From DASUPK01 sp963736305 (GTDB lineage: Bacteria > Actinomycetota > Thermoleophilia > Solirubrobacterales > 70-9), in contig CAVTOD010000007.1 of NCBI GenBank assembly GCA_963736305.1, positions 372,001 to 436,000 on the forward strand: a stretch of DNA of 64,000 nucleotides, given 5' to 3'. Of this stretch, positions 25,059 through 32,892 are shown piece after piece (positions within the stretch are counted from its first letter, which is position 1; the number at the start of each line of letters is the position of its first letter). Made by a program: the position numbers and the translations under genes. Under the pieces are notes generated by a model. The model did not search any database. It had not been told where the DNA came from and saw nothing but the letters and a program-made list of their open reading frames with translations.

Positions 25059-26047
25059 TTGACCCTCCAGGTGTACTTGGCGGGAGTGGCATCCACGTTG
25101 CCGGCTAGATCCCTGGCACGTACCTGGAACGAATGCCTGCCGCGGTGAACGACGTAGGTCGCCGGCGAGGTGCAGGGCGCAAATGACTCCTTATCGAGCT
25201 TGCATTCGAAGCTCACGCCGGCCTCGGTCGAGCTGAATTGAAAACTGGCCGTGTTGCTGCGGGTTCTGCCCTTAGGCCTCCGCTTGATCCGAGTGCCGGG
25301 CGCTGGGCCAGGGGCGACGCCCTGGCCGCTGAGATTTATGGGGAGGACCGGTTCCGGCGTATTGCCGGAGATGGCGAAGACGGATCCATTTAGCTCCTGC
25401 TTGAACAAGGGGGTGAACAGCGCCGTCAGGGTGCAGCTCTGACCCGGAGTCATCTGTTGCTGCGAGCACTGGTCGTTGGAGATAGTGAACTCCGCTGGAC
25501 CCACAATGAAGGCCTGCTGGACCCCACCCGGGAAATCGCCGGCGTTGGTGATCGTGACCTGTTGGCTGCGGGTCGTTCCCAGGGTCGTGGTTCCGAAGCC
25601 GACACGGTTTGGCGTCGCCACAAGGTTGGCGCCGGCGAGAGCCTGGGCCTTCAGGTCGATGAGCAGCGGATCTGTCGTGCCGTCATTGGGAATCTTCAGC
25701 TGTGCGCTGAAGCTGCCCGGGCCGTTCGGGGGGTTGAAGCTGACCCCCACGTGACAGATCTGGGAGTTTGTCAGGGTGAATCCGCTGCAGGCGTCGCCGC
25801 TGAACGAGAACCGCGCGGCATCGGCTCCAATGATATCCGCGTTCCCCACCGCCGTGTCGCTGCCAAGGTTGCTGATCTCGAAGTTGTTGAACTGTGAGCC
25901 GAAGAAAAACGGTTGGTCGGCGTAGTTCGAGATGGTAGGTGAGGACGCCAGGGTCCCGGCCTCGGCCGCCACGGGAAAGGCCGCCAGCGCAAGCGCTGTG
26001 ATCAGCCCAGCCAGGAGCGGAACTCTACGGGTGTGGGATTGCTTCAT
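25049..26047 (-). CDS. Secreted choice-of-anchor D (ASPM/HYDIN-like) beta-sandwich protein
   Basis: 332 residues. A signal peptide (about 1-31, ending AEAGTLA) is followed by two tandem immunoglobulin-like modules of the type TISNYADQPFFFGSQFNNFEISNLGSDTA...FSFSGDACSGFTLTNSQICHVGVSFNPP, each with a Cys pair. Then comes a basic linker (IKRRPKGRTR) and a C-terminal module (FECKLDKESFAPCTSPATYVVHRGRHSFQVRARDLAGNVD) common in large extracellular repeat proteins. A ribosome binding site (GGAGGA) precedes the ATG. The whole gene lies between the inverted repeats at 24974 and 26327. Confidence 0.78.
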   Translation of the reverse strand: MKQSHTRRVPLLAGLITALALAAFPVAAEAGTLASSPTISNYADQPFFFGSQFNNFEISNLGSDTAVGNADIIGADAARFSFSGDACSGFTLTNSQICHVGVSFNPPNGPGSFSAQLKIPNDGTTDPLLIDLKAQALAGANLVATPNRVGFGTTTLGTTRSQQVTITNAGDFPGGVQQAFIVGPAEFTISNDQCSQQQMTPGQSCTLTALFTPLFKQELNGSVFAISGNTPEPVLPINLSGQGVAPGPAPGTRIKRRPKGRTRSNTASFQFSSTEAGVSFECKLDKESFAPCTSPATYVVHRGRHSFQVRARDLAGNVDATPAKYTWRVKKK

Positions 26048-26264
26048 CTCTGATGTCCTCCGTTCGCTTTCGTCCCCTGGTTGGGTGCCGAGAACGCCCG
26101 TTGCCTAGGCATGTGCCTCTTGCGTAGGCGGCTTCTTGCCCTCCCATCCTGGTCGACCCCGGCCGATTCTCCGGATGTGCTGGGCGGGCGAGTGCAGCAC
26201 GATTGTGGGGATGGTATTCCAAGCCGAGCCCCTCCTGGGGGCAACCTGTGGCAATCGATGATCG
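26048..26264. other. 217 bp intergenic stretch; possible long leader of the beta-sandwich gene
   Basis: No gene seen. Contains the palindrome TGCCTAGGCA (26102-26111) and a hairpin with arms GTGCTG (26177-26182) and CAGCAC (26195-26200). Could be a structured 5' leader of the minus-strand gene; I cannot match a known riboswitch. Confidence 0.35.
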
Positions 26265-27452
26265 CTAGCAGCACGAAGCTGAGAACCGGGTAATCACACC
26301 TCCATGCGTGGAAGGGGGGCGGCCGCTTGTGGCCGCGATCTGATGGCGAAGCCGTGAACCGCTGCCCTGGACGAAATCCGGTGGTGCGATCCGGAGGTAG
26401 TGGCCGAAGGCCCAATCGACGAACCGCTTGCGACCGCAGGCGCGGATCACCACTCGCTGCAGGCTGGCCGGGAGCTTCGGCAGCGCCTTCTGGGCGCGGA
26501 GCATCCAGCGGAACTTCCATTCGTGGCCGTCGACGAACTTGCCATAGTTCCGTAGCGCCGTCCCTCGGTCCTGCTCACCCTCCACGACCGCCCGCAGTTC
26601 GTCACCGAGCTTGATCCCGAAGTAGAACGCGGTCCGGATTCCCTCGGCCGTCAGCGGGATGCAGTGGCCCGCGGAGTCGCCGACGAAGAAGATCCCGTCC
26701 TCGGTGCCCGGCCGGATCTTGTGGGGGATCCAGTTGCCCTGGTAGCGGACGGCATCACGCTCCAGGTCCTCCGCGAGCAGCACGGTGGTGTCCTTGACGT
26801 GGAAGCGGGGATCGAACGAGCCGACGCCGATGCGCTGCTCGCCCCGCGCGGGAAAGCTCCAGCCGTAGCCGGCGGGCACGTAGCGGCGGTCGATCCAGAC
26901 CTCGAGGTCATCGCCGCCGCCATTGGGGTGAACCTCGAGCCCGCGTGAGAGCGGTGCGTCGGGCGGCTGATAGCCGCCGTTGGAGGCGAGAATCCGGCGC
27001 CAACCGAGGGCATCGACGATCAGCTGCGCGGAGACGTCCCCGCGGTCGGTGTGAACGGTCTCCCCGGTGCGCCCGTTGACCTTGGCGGTCTCGAACCGGG
27101 CGTCGCACTGCGCCCAGAGCAGCTGGCAGAGCTCGCGGTAGTCGAAGGTGGAGAAGGTCCAGGGCAGCTCGTAGCGCGAGGTGCCGCGCGGGGTGTGCAG
27201 GACGAGCTCCCCAAACTCCTGCCTGGCGGAGCCCTCCAGGCCCATCACTTCCAGCCAGGCCGTCGGGATGCCGCAGGCGGAGGTCTGGCGCTCGCCGATC
27301 TCGTAGCGGTCCAGCACCAGAACGCTGGCCTCAGACCCGGCGAGCTGGCGGGCCACGGTCAGCCCTGCGAAGCTCGCGCCGCAGACGATCACGTCGTAGC
27401 TTCCGCTCAGCGGCGTCCGCTCATCGCCCCGCTTGGTCTGGCGCTTCGGCAT
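26265..27452 (-). CDS. FAD-dependent oxidoreductase, geranylgeranyl-reductase family
   Basis: Flavoprotein of the GGR/PHBH superfamily, probably reducing isoprenoid or lipid double bonds. N-terminal YDVIVCGASFAGLTVARQLAG binds FAD ADP; the second FAD motif is FFVGDSAGHCIPLTAEGIRTAFYFG. About 395 residues from the ATG at 27452, which has a TACCTT hexamer 8 nt upstream. The last ~25 residues are encoded across the right inverted repeat (26292-26327) and the sequence beyond it, so this tail is probably not native. Confidence 0.85.
   Translation of the reverse strand: MPKRQTKRGDERTPLSGSYDVIVCGASFAGLTVARQLAGSEASVLVLDRYEIGERQTSACGIPTAWLEVMGLEGSARQEFGELVLHTPRGTSRYELPWTFSTFDYRELCQLLWAQCDARFETAKVNGRTGETVHTDRGDVSAQLIVDALGWRRILASNGGYQPPDAPLSRGLEVHPNGGGDDLEVWIDRRYVPAGYGWSFPARGEQRIGVGSFDPRFHVKDTTVLLAEDLERDAVRYQGNWIPHKIRPGTEDGIFFVGDSAGHCIPLTAEGIRTAFYFGIKLGDELRAVVEGEQDRGTALRNYGKFVDGHEWKFRWMLRAQKALPKLPASLQRVVIRACGRKRFVDWAFGHYLRIAPPDFVQGSGSRLRHQIAATSGRPPSTHGGVITRFSASCC
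26292..26327 (-). repeat. Right inverted repeat of the 1.35 kb module
   Basis: 36 bp; on the minus strand it starts AGCGGCCGCCCCCC and ends GGTGTGATT. Lies inside the 3' end of the flavin reductase reading frame. Confidence 0.75.
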
Positions 27453-27460
27453 CTCTCGCA

Positions 27461-27466
27461 AAGGTA
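27461..27466 (-). promoter_or_regulatory. -10 element (TACCTT) of a leaderless promoter for the flavin reductase
   Basis: On the minus strand TACCTT ends 8 nt before the ATG at 27452. Confidence 0.45.
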
Positions 27467-27522
27467 AACGAACCCCCCTCCTCATCGGTTCAGCGAGCCC
27501 ATGCGGACCGCATTCGTCTGCG

Positions 27523-27528
27523 TACACT
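27523..27528 (+). promoter_or_regulatory. -10 element (TACACT) of a leaderless promoter for rpsA
   Basis: TACACT ends 8 nt before the GTG at 27537. It would sit inside the coding region if the ATG at 27501 were used, which argues for the GTG. Confidence 0.45.
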
Positions 27529-27536
27529 GTGCGGCC

Positions 27537-29024
27537 GTGCCCGAGACGGACACAACCACCGAAGCCGAGCAGCAGACCGAGGTCGCGACCGAGCAGCCGG
27601 AGAGCACCGGAAATGGCGCCGCCACCCTCGACGACTTCATGATCGAGGTCGACGGCAAGCTCGTCCCGAACTACGACGCCACGATTCATCCCTTCAATGA
27701 GGGCGACGTGGTGAGCGGCAAGGTCGTGCGCATCGACCAGGACGAGGTCCTGGTGGACATCGGTTACAAGTCGGAGGGGGTCATCCCCTCCAACGAGCTT
27801 TCGATCCGCAAGTCGGTCGATCCGGCCGAGGAGGTCGAGCTCGGCGAGGACGTCGACGCCCTCGTCCTCACCAAGGAGGACCAGGAGGGGCGGCTGATCC
27901 TCTCCAAGAAGCGCGCCCGCTTCGAGAAGGCCTGGCGCCGCATCGAGAAGGCCGCCGAGTCCGGCGAGCCCGTCGAGGGCACAGTGATCGAGGTGGTCAA
28001 GGGCGGCCTAATCCTCGACCTCGGCGTCCGCGGCTTCCTGCCCGCTTCCCTTGTCGACATCCGCCGCGTCCAGAACCTCGATGAGTTCATGGGACAGAAG
28101 CTCGAGTGCAAGGTGATCGAGCTCAACCGATCCCGCAACAACGTCGTGCTCTCCCGTCGCGCGGTCCTCGAGGAGGAGCGCAAGGAGGTCCGCGAGCAGA
28201 TCCTTGGCAAGCTGGAGCCGGGCGAGGTCGTCGAGGGCAAGATCTCCAACATCGTCGACTTCGGTGCCTTCGTCGACCTCGAGGGCATCGACGGCCTGAT
28301 CCACATCTCCGAGCTCTCCTGGAGCCACGTCAACCATCCCTCCGAGGTCGTCTCCATCGGCGACACGGTGAAGGTGAAGGTTCTGGACATCGACCGCGAC
28401 CGGCAGCGCATCTCGCTGGGCCTGAAGCAGACCCAGGAGGATCCGTGGCAGAAGGTCCTCAACGAGTACAAGGAGGGCGACACGGTCGACGGCAAAGTGA
28501 CCAAGATCGTCGCCTTCGGCGCGTTCGTTCAGATCCTTCCCGGGGTCGAGGGCCTGGTTCACATCTCCGAGCTTGCGCAGCACCACGTCGAGAGCCCCGC
28601 GGAGGTCGTGAGGCCCGGCGACGAGCTCCAAGTGAAGATCCTCGAGGTGGACGACTCCCGTCGCCGCCTCTCACTGAGCGTGAAGCGCGTCGAGGGCCAG
28701 GAGCTGCCGACCCGCGAGGTGAGCGACGACGTCGTAATCGAGGACGCCGAGCCCCCCGAGGACCTGGCGCCGGCCCCGGACGCCGAGGCAGCGCCCGCAC
28801 CTGAGGCCGAGGCAGCGCCCGCACCTGAGGCGGCGGCCGAGCCGGCGCTTGAGGCGGAGGCAGCCGAGCCCGCCGCAGAGGCAGCCGAGCCCGCGGCTGA
28901 GGTCGCACCGGAGGCGCCGCCCGAGGAGATCGTCCCGGACGAGGCGCCCACGGAGGACCCACCTGCCGAGGAGCCCCCCGTGGAGGAGCCTCCGGCAGAG
29001 GAGCCACCTCCCACGCAGGATTGA
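27537..29024 (+). CDS. rpsA: 30S ribosomal protein S1
   Basis: Binds mRNA on the small subunit. Four S1 domains: NEGDVVSGKVVRIDQDEVLVD, GEPVEGTVIEVVKGGLILDLG, GEVVEGKISNIVDFGAFVDL and GDTVDGKVTKIVAFGAFVQI. A long Ala/Glu/Pro-rich acidic tail (about residues 405-495) of short repeats such as APEAEAAPAPEA follows. About 495 residues from GTG 27537. The stop TGA overlaps the coaE TTG as TTGA. First gene of an rpsA-coaE-transglycosylase unit. Confidence 0.94.
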   Translation: MPETDTTTEAEQQTEVATEQPESTGNGAATLDDFMIEVDGKLVPNYDATIHPFNEGDVVSGKVVRIDQDEVLVDIGYKSEGVIPSNELSIRKSVDPAEEVELGEDVDALVLTKEDQEGRLILSKKRARFEKAWRRIEKAAESGEPVEGTVIEVVKGGLILDLGVRGFLPASLVDIRRVQNLDEFMGQKLECKVIELNRSRNNVVLSRRAVLEEERKEVREQILGKLEPGEVVEGKISNIVDFGAFVDLEGIDGLIHISELSWSHVNHPSEVVSIGDTVKVKVLDIDRDRQRISLGLKQTQEDPWQKVLNEYKEGDTVDGKVTKIVAFGAFVQILPGVEGLVHISELAQHHVESPAEVVRPGDELQVKILEVDDSRRRLSLSVKRVEGQELPTREVSDDVVIEDAEPPEDLAPAPDAEAAPAPEAEAAPAPEAAAEPALEAEAAEPAAEAAEPAAEVAPEAPPEEIVPDEAPTEDPPAEEPPVEEPPAEEPPPTQD

Positions 29025-29611
29025 CCCGCTTCGTCGGCCTCACCGGAGGCATCGGAGCAGGCAAGTCGGAAACCCTCGCTGCGTTCGAGCGCGTCGGGGC
29101 CGCCACGCTGTCCACGGACCGCGTCAGCCACGATCTTCTGGACGACGACGAGGTCAAGGCCGCCGTGGTCGAGCGCTGGGGCGATCGGGTCGCGCCGGGT
29201 GGCGCCATCGATCGCAACAAGGTGGGCGAGATCGTCTTCGAGAACCGCGACGAGCTCGCCTGGCTTGAGAGCGTGATGCATCCGCGCGTGGGCACGCACG
29301 TGCTCGAGTGGCGCCAGGCGCTCGGGCCCGAGGTCGAGGTGGCGGTGGTCGAGGTCCCACTGCTCTTCGAAGCCGCGATGGAGGATGCGTTCGACGCGAC
29401 CGTGGCGGTCGTGGCAGATGACGGGATCCGCGACGCCCGCCTGCGTCAGCGCGACCATGCCGGGCTGGCCGGGCGAGAGGAGCGGCAGCTCGATCAGGCC
29501 GAGAAGGAGTGCCGTGCCGACCACGTCATCCGCAACGATGGCTCGCTTGAGGAGTTGGAGAAAGAGGTGAATGAGCTGATCGGCCAACTGAGCACGGGGG
29601 GCGGTGGGTGA
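29021..29611 (+). CDS. coaE: Dephospho-CoA kinase
   Basis: Last step of coenzyme A synthesis. P-loop FVGLTGGIGAGKSETLAAF, STDRVSHDLL, and VVEVPLLFEAAMEDAFDATV. 196 residues. TTG start overlapping the rpsA stop; rpsA-coaE adjacency is common in actinobacteria. The stop overlaps the next gene as GTGA. Confidence 0.94.
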   Translation: MTRFVGLTGGIGAGKSETLAAFERVGAATLSTDRVSHDLLDDDEVKAAVVERWGDRVAPGGAIDRNKVGEIVFENRDELAWLESVMHPRVGTHVLEWRQALGPEVEVAVVEVPLLFEAAMEDAFDATVAVVADDGIRDARLRQRDHAGLAGREERQLDQAEKECRADHVIRNDGSLEELEKEVNELIGQLSTGGGG

Positions 29612-30282
29612 GTCCCGGCGCGTCCGTGCGATCCGCCCGCTCCCGATCGCGGAGCAGCAGCGCCCGCTCGAAGAAGCGGCGGACGACCGGCGCAGGGACG
29701 CGCAATCGCTCTCAGCGCCGTCGCCGCCTGAAGGTGATCGGCGGGACGCTGGTGGTCGGGGCCCTCGGCGGGTTACTGCTCGCAAACAGCGGCCGCTTCC
29801 AGCGCACGCTGGAGGAGGTCACGCTGCCGCTCCAGCACGAGGACATCATCCGTCAGCAGGCCGCCGAGAAGGACGTGCCCGCGGACCTGATCGCGGCGGT
29901 GATCTACAACGAGTCGCGCTTCCGGGATCAGACCTCCCACGCGGGAGCCCGCGGCCTGATGCAGATCACGCCCAGCACCGCGAGGGTGATCGAGAGCCTG
30001 AGCGGCGGCCAGACGTTCAACTTCGACGACCTCTCCAACCCCGACATCAACATCCGCTACGGGACCTTCTACCTCCACTACCTGATCCAGAAATTCGGAG
30101 ACAACGAGATCGCCGCGCTGGCCGCGTACAACGCGGGGGAGACCAACGTCGCGGCCTGGGGCGGCTCGAATCTGAGCCTGGACGACATCCCCTTCCCGGA
30201 GACCCGCAACTACGTGGAGAATGTGCTGGAGAAGCGCGACGAGTACGCCCGCCACTACCGTCATGAGCTTGGACTTGACTGA
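29608..30282 (+). CDS. Membrane-anchored lytic transglycosylase (SLT domain)
   Basis: Cleaves peptidoglycan glycan strands. A basic N terminus rich in Arg/Ser (1-40), one membrane anchor (VIGGTLVVGALGGLLLANS), then an SLT domain: AAVIYNESRFRDQTSHAGARGLMQITPSTA with catalytic Glu102, and ALAAYNAGETNV. 224 residues. GTG start overlaps the coaE stop. Confidence 0.92.
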   Translation: MSPGASVRSARSRSRSSSARSKKRRTTGAGTRNRSQRRRRLKVIGGTLVVGALGGLLLANSGRFQRTLEEVTLPLQHEDIIRQQAAEKDVPADLIAAVIYNESRFRDQTSHAGARGLMQITPSTARVIESLSGGQTFNFDDLSNPDINIRYGTFYLHYLIQKFGDNEIAALAAYNAGETNVAAWGGSNLSLDDIPFPETRNYVENVLEKRDEYARHYRHELGLD

Positions 30283-30303
30283 GCAGGGTTCAGAGAGGAG
30301 CCA

Positions 30304-31134
30304 ATGGAGCTGAGTCGCCGTAAGAGAGGTCTGATCGCCGCGCTTGCCTGCGCGTCCGCCCTGGGTGCGGGCGTGGCCCCGACCGCCGCGCCCGCCGCTC
30401 CTCACGCCCGGGCATCGATCGTCGGCGGTGGGCGCGCCGACCCGGCTCAGTGGCCGTTCGCCGTTGCGATCTTCCGTAAGGGCCACATGCACTGCAGCGG
30501 CTCCGTCATCGCCCCGACCAAGGTGCTCACCGCGGGACACTGCCTCGACGGCTTCAACGTCGCCAACCTCCAGGTGATCGTCGGCCGTCCGACCCTTCGC
30601 GACGCCGCCGTCGGGCAGACGATCGGCGTCGTCTCGGGCCGGGTCCATCCCGATTTCGAGCAGACCGGTTTGCACGACGTCGCGGTGCTCAATCTCGCCT
30701 CTCCGGCGGCCGTCACGCCAATCGCGCTGGCGACGCCGGAGCAGAGCGCCGCCACCACCGTGGTCGGCGCCCAGCTCCGCGTGGCGGGCTACGGAGCAAC
30801 CAATCCCTTCGGCACCCGCCTCTCGGGCTTCCTGAAGGCGACTATCGAGCAGTCGCGCTCCGACAGTCGCTGCCTGAAGGCCTACACGCAGGACCTGTTC
30901 GCGCCCGAGAGCATGATCTGCGCATTGGGTGCTCGCCTGAAGAACCCGGGCCGGTTCAAGATCCACACCTCGGCCTGCTCGGGAGACAGCGGCGGTCCTC
31001 TGGTCGCCGACACGGCAACCGGGCCGGTGGAGGTCGGCACGGTCTCCTTCGGCGGTGCTCTCTGCGGTCTGCCGGCCGCGCCGACGGTCTACTCGAGGGT
31101 CTCGGCGAGCCTGGACTTCATCAACGCCGGCTAG
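30304..31134 (+). CDS. Secreted chymotrypsin-fold serine protease (S1A)
   Basis: 276 residues with a signal peptide (1 to about 32) and a short propeptide before IVGGGRADPAQWPFAV at residue 39. Triad: His79 (TAGHC), Asp125 (HDVAVL), Ser229 (GDSGGPL). The S1-pocket position, six residues before the catalytic Ser, is Ser rather than trypsin's Asp, so cleavage after hydrophobic or small residues is more likely than after Lys/Arg. A ribosome binding site (GAGAGGAG) precedes the ATG. Confidence 0.9.
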   Translation: MELSRRKRGLIAALACASALGAGVAPTAAPAAPHARASIVGGGRADPAQWPFAVAIFRKGHMHCSGSVIAPTKVLTAGHCLDGFNVANLQVIVGRPTLRDAAVGQTIGVVSGRVHPDFEQTGLHDVAVLNLASPAAVTPIALATPEQSAATTVVGAQLRVAGYGATNPFGTRLSGFLKATIEQSRSDSRCLKAYTQDLFAPESMICALGARLKNPGRFKIHTSACSGDSGGPLVADTATGPVEVGTVSFGGALCGLPAAPTVYSRVSASLDFINAG

Positions 31135-31156
31135 GAATCAGCCTGGCCGCGGAAGC

Positions 31157-32764
31157 TCAATGCTTCTTCTTGTGCTTCTTCTTGTTTTTGGGCGTGACCA
31201 CGACTCGCTCCTGCATCTGCACCGGATGTAGCGCGCAGAAGAGGCGGTAGGTCCCGGGGCGATCGAACTTCTGGGTGAAGGTCCGGTTGCCGTCGAGGTT
31301 GTCGGAGCCGATTCCCAGCGGGCCGTTGGCCAGCGTCACGTTGTGGAGCTCCTGGCTGGCGAACTGCCAGGTCACGTAGGAGCCCTGCTTTACGCGTAGG
31401 TTCGGATCGCCGAAGAAGCGGTCGCCGACGGGGATTACGGTGTTCCGCCCGGCGTTCTGAAGAGCTCCGGGTGGCGCATTGATCTGCGTTGCCTGGCCGT
31501 TCGCGTCCAGACCGGTCAGCGGGATGGTGAAGGGAATCGGGCCGCTGCGGCCGGGCTGGTTGGTGCTCAGGATCTCCCAGTTCGGAATCGGGCCGCAGTT
31601 CTGCGTCACGGCGTCATCCTTGGCGAAGTAGGCCACGAGGATCCCCATCACCCGGACGTGTGGCTGGGAGTCGTCGTAGATCGAGTTGAGCCTGAGCGTT
31701 TCACCCGCGTGAATCGGTAGCCCGGTGGTGCTCCGGAAGGCGCTCATGTTGATCGGGCCGGGCTCGTGCAAAATCGGCCTGACGTTGTAGAAAGGGTGGT
31801 CGGCGAGGCCCCAGGTGGGGTCGGATTCGGCCACCTGGCGGTTGCCGCAGTCAGGTTGCGTCAGCGTCTCCTTGATCGCGCCGCCGTGCACGTGGCCGGC
31901 ACCAGCGATCAGGTGGCCGCTCTCGGGGAACGTGTAGTCCTCGGTCTCGTCGGTGGTCGGGGTGGCGAGCACCCTCTTCTTTTTCTTGTGCTTCTTGCCG
32001 TGGCCCTTCTTGTGCTTGGCCGCAACCGACGCCTGGCTCTTCTTGCCCTTCTTCGCCTTCTTGGCCTTCTGGGCGACGCCCGGGACGTTGTAGATCGGGT
32101 CGGCGCGGCAATCGCGGACGTCGAACCAGTAGGGCGTGACGGGGGTCAGCGGGCTGCTGTCGATCGTCACCTCGTAGTGGATGAAGGCGTGGTCGCTGCT
32201 CGAGCGATGGTTCATCACCATCGCGACGATCGCCCAATTGTCTGCGCCCTTGGTCTGGTAGCCGTAGCCGGGTGGAAGCGACATCTTCGCTCGCTCCTCG
32301 CCCGCGGCGTAGAAGCGCTGCGGGGCGAAGGTGGCGCCGAAGTCCTTGCGTCCATCGAAACCGGTGTAACCCTTGCCTCCGCAGGTGCTGTCCTGATGGT
32401 TGATGTTGGTGAAGACGATGTGATGGAGCATCAGGCGGGAGATCGGGACCTGCTCGCCGGTGACGTCATCGATGACGTCCGTCTCCATGTGAGTGATCCA
32501 TCCATCCTCGGCCGGCGTGGGAACCAGGTCGTACCACTGCCGAACCTCGTAGCCGCCGATCGTTCCCGTGGGCACGTTGCACTCGTAGGTCGTCAGGGTG
32601 CCGACAGGCGTTCCCGCGGTGCACCCGGCGACCGGTGGGGTGGCCGACGCGGCGGCGGGCGCGAGCAGCGCGATTCCTGCCACCGCTGCGAGCAGTGCGG
32701 CGAATCGAAAGGTCGATGCGGCGCCCCTCGAGCGCGTGCGCGCTTCCCTGCGCGAGCTTCCCAC
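31157..32764 (-). CDS. Secreted copper protein: PHM-like monooxygenase domain plus C-terminal cupredoxin
   Basis: 535 residues with a signal peptide (about 18-42). The first part resembles the copper type II ascorbate-dependent monooxygenase fold: His114-His115 (LMLHHIVF), His186, His291-x-His293 (GHVHGG) and Met373, an order and spacing like the ligands of peptidylglycine monooxygenase (PHM). A Lys/His-rich insert (about 231-264) splits it. The C-terminal domain is a cupredoxin with a His in ELHNVTL and Cys510, His513, Met517 in LFCALHPVQM. The tail is KNKKKHKKKH. GTG start with ribosome binding site AGGAGGA. Divergent from a TetR regulator. Enzymatic activity is inference. Confidence 0.78.
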   Translation of the reverse strand: MGSSRREARTRSRGAASTFRFAALLAAVAGIALLAPAAASATPPVAGCTAGTPVGTLTTYECNVPTGTIGGYEVRQWYDLVPTPAEDGWITHMETDVIDDVTGEQVPISRLMLHHIVFTNINHQDSTCGGKGYTGFDGRKDFGATFAPQRFYAAGEERAKMSLPPGYGYQTKGADNWAIVAMVMNHRSSSDHAFIHYEVTIDSSPLTPVTPYWFDVRDCRADPIYNVPGVAQKAKKAKKGKKSQASVAAKHKKGHGKKHKKKKRVLATPTTDETEDYTFPESGHLIAGAGHVHGGAIKETLTQPDCGNRQVAESDPTWGLADHPFYNVRPILHEPGPINMSAFRSTTGLPIHAGETLRLNSIYDDSQPHVRVMGILVAYFAKDDAVTQNCGPIPNWEILSTNQPGRSGPIPFTIPLTGLDANGQATQINAPPGALQNAGRNTVIPVGDRFFGDPNLRVKQGSYVTWQFASQELHNVTLANGPLGIGSDNLDGNRTFTQKFDRPGTYRLFCALHPVQMQERVVVTPKNKKKHKKKH

Positions 32765-32790
32765 TCTTCCTCCTCTGGCGACCCCGAGCC

Positions 32791-32805
32791 TGACTCGAAG
32801 TCAAC
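32791..32805. promoter_or_regulatory. Operator-like dyad 1 (TGACT-CGA-AGTCA)
   Basis: Inverted repeat TGACT/AGTCA with a 3 nt spacer, 27 nt upstream of the copper-protein GTG. Shares the right half AGTCAACG with dyad 2. Probable TetR binding site. Confidence 0.6.
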
Positions 32806-32858
32806 GACCGGAGGCACACTACCAGCGGCCTCGCGTGGCCGGGCACCCAGTACTGAGT

Positions 32859-32875
32859 GTTGACTGAGAGTCAAC
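32859..32875. promoter_or_regulatory. Operator-like dyad 2 (GTTGACT-GAG-AGTCAAC) over the TetR promoter
   Basis: Perfect 7 bp inverted repeat with a 3 nt spacer. Its TTGACT (32860-32865) can serve as -35 with TAAGGT (32882-32887) as -10, spacing 16, so repressor binding would block tetR transcription. Confidence 0.65.
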
Positions 32876-32892
32876 GCGGGCTAAGGTGACCC

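Noticed and set aside
26060..26180. c-di-GMP-type riboswitch in the leader
   Set aside because: GGGCAA- and ACGCAAG-like pieces occur on the minus strand, but the required stems and spacing are not there.
27501..27536. ATG 27501 as rpsA start
   Set aside because: It would add 12 residues and place the TACACT -10 inside the gene; GTG 27537 fits the leaderless spacing seen elsewhere.
28760..29020. Tandem repeats in the rpsA 3' end as a DNA repeat element
   Set aside because: They reflect the Ala/Pro/Glu-rich tail normal for actinobacterial S1 and stay in one reading frame.
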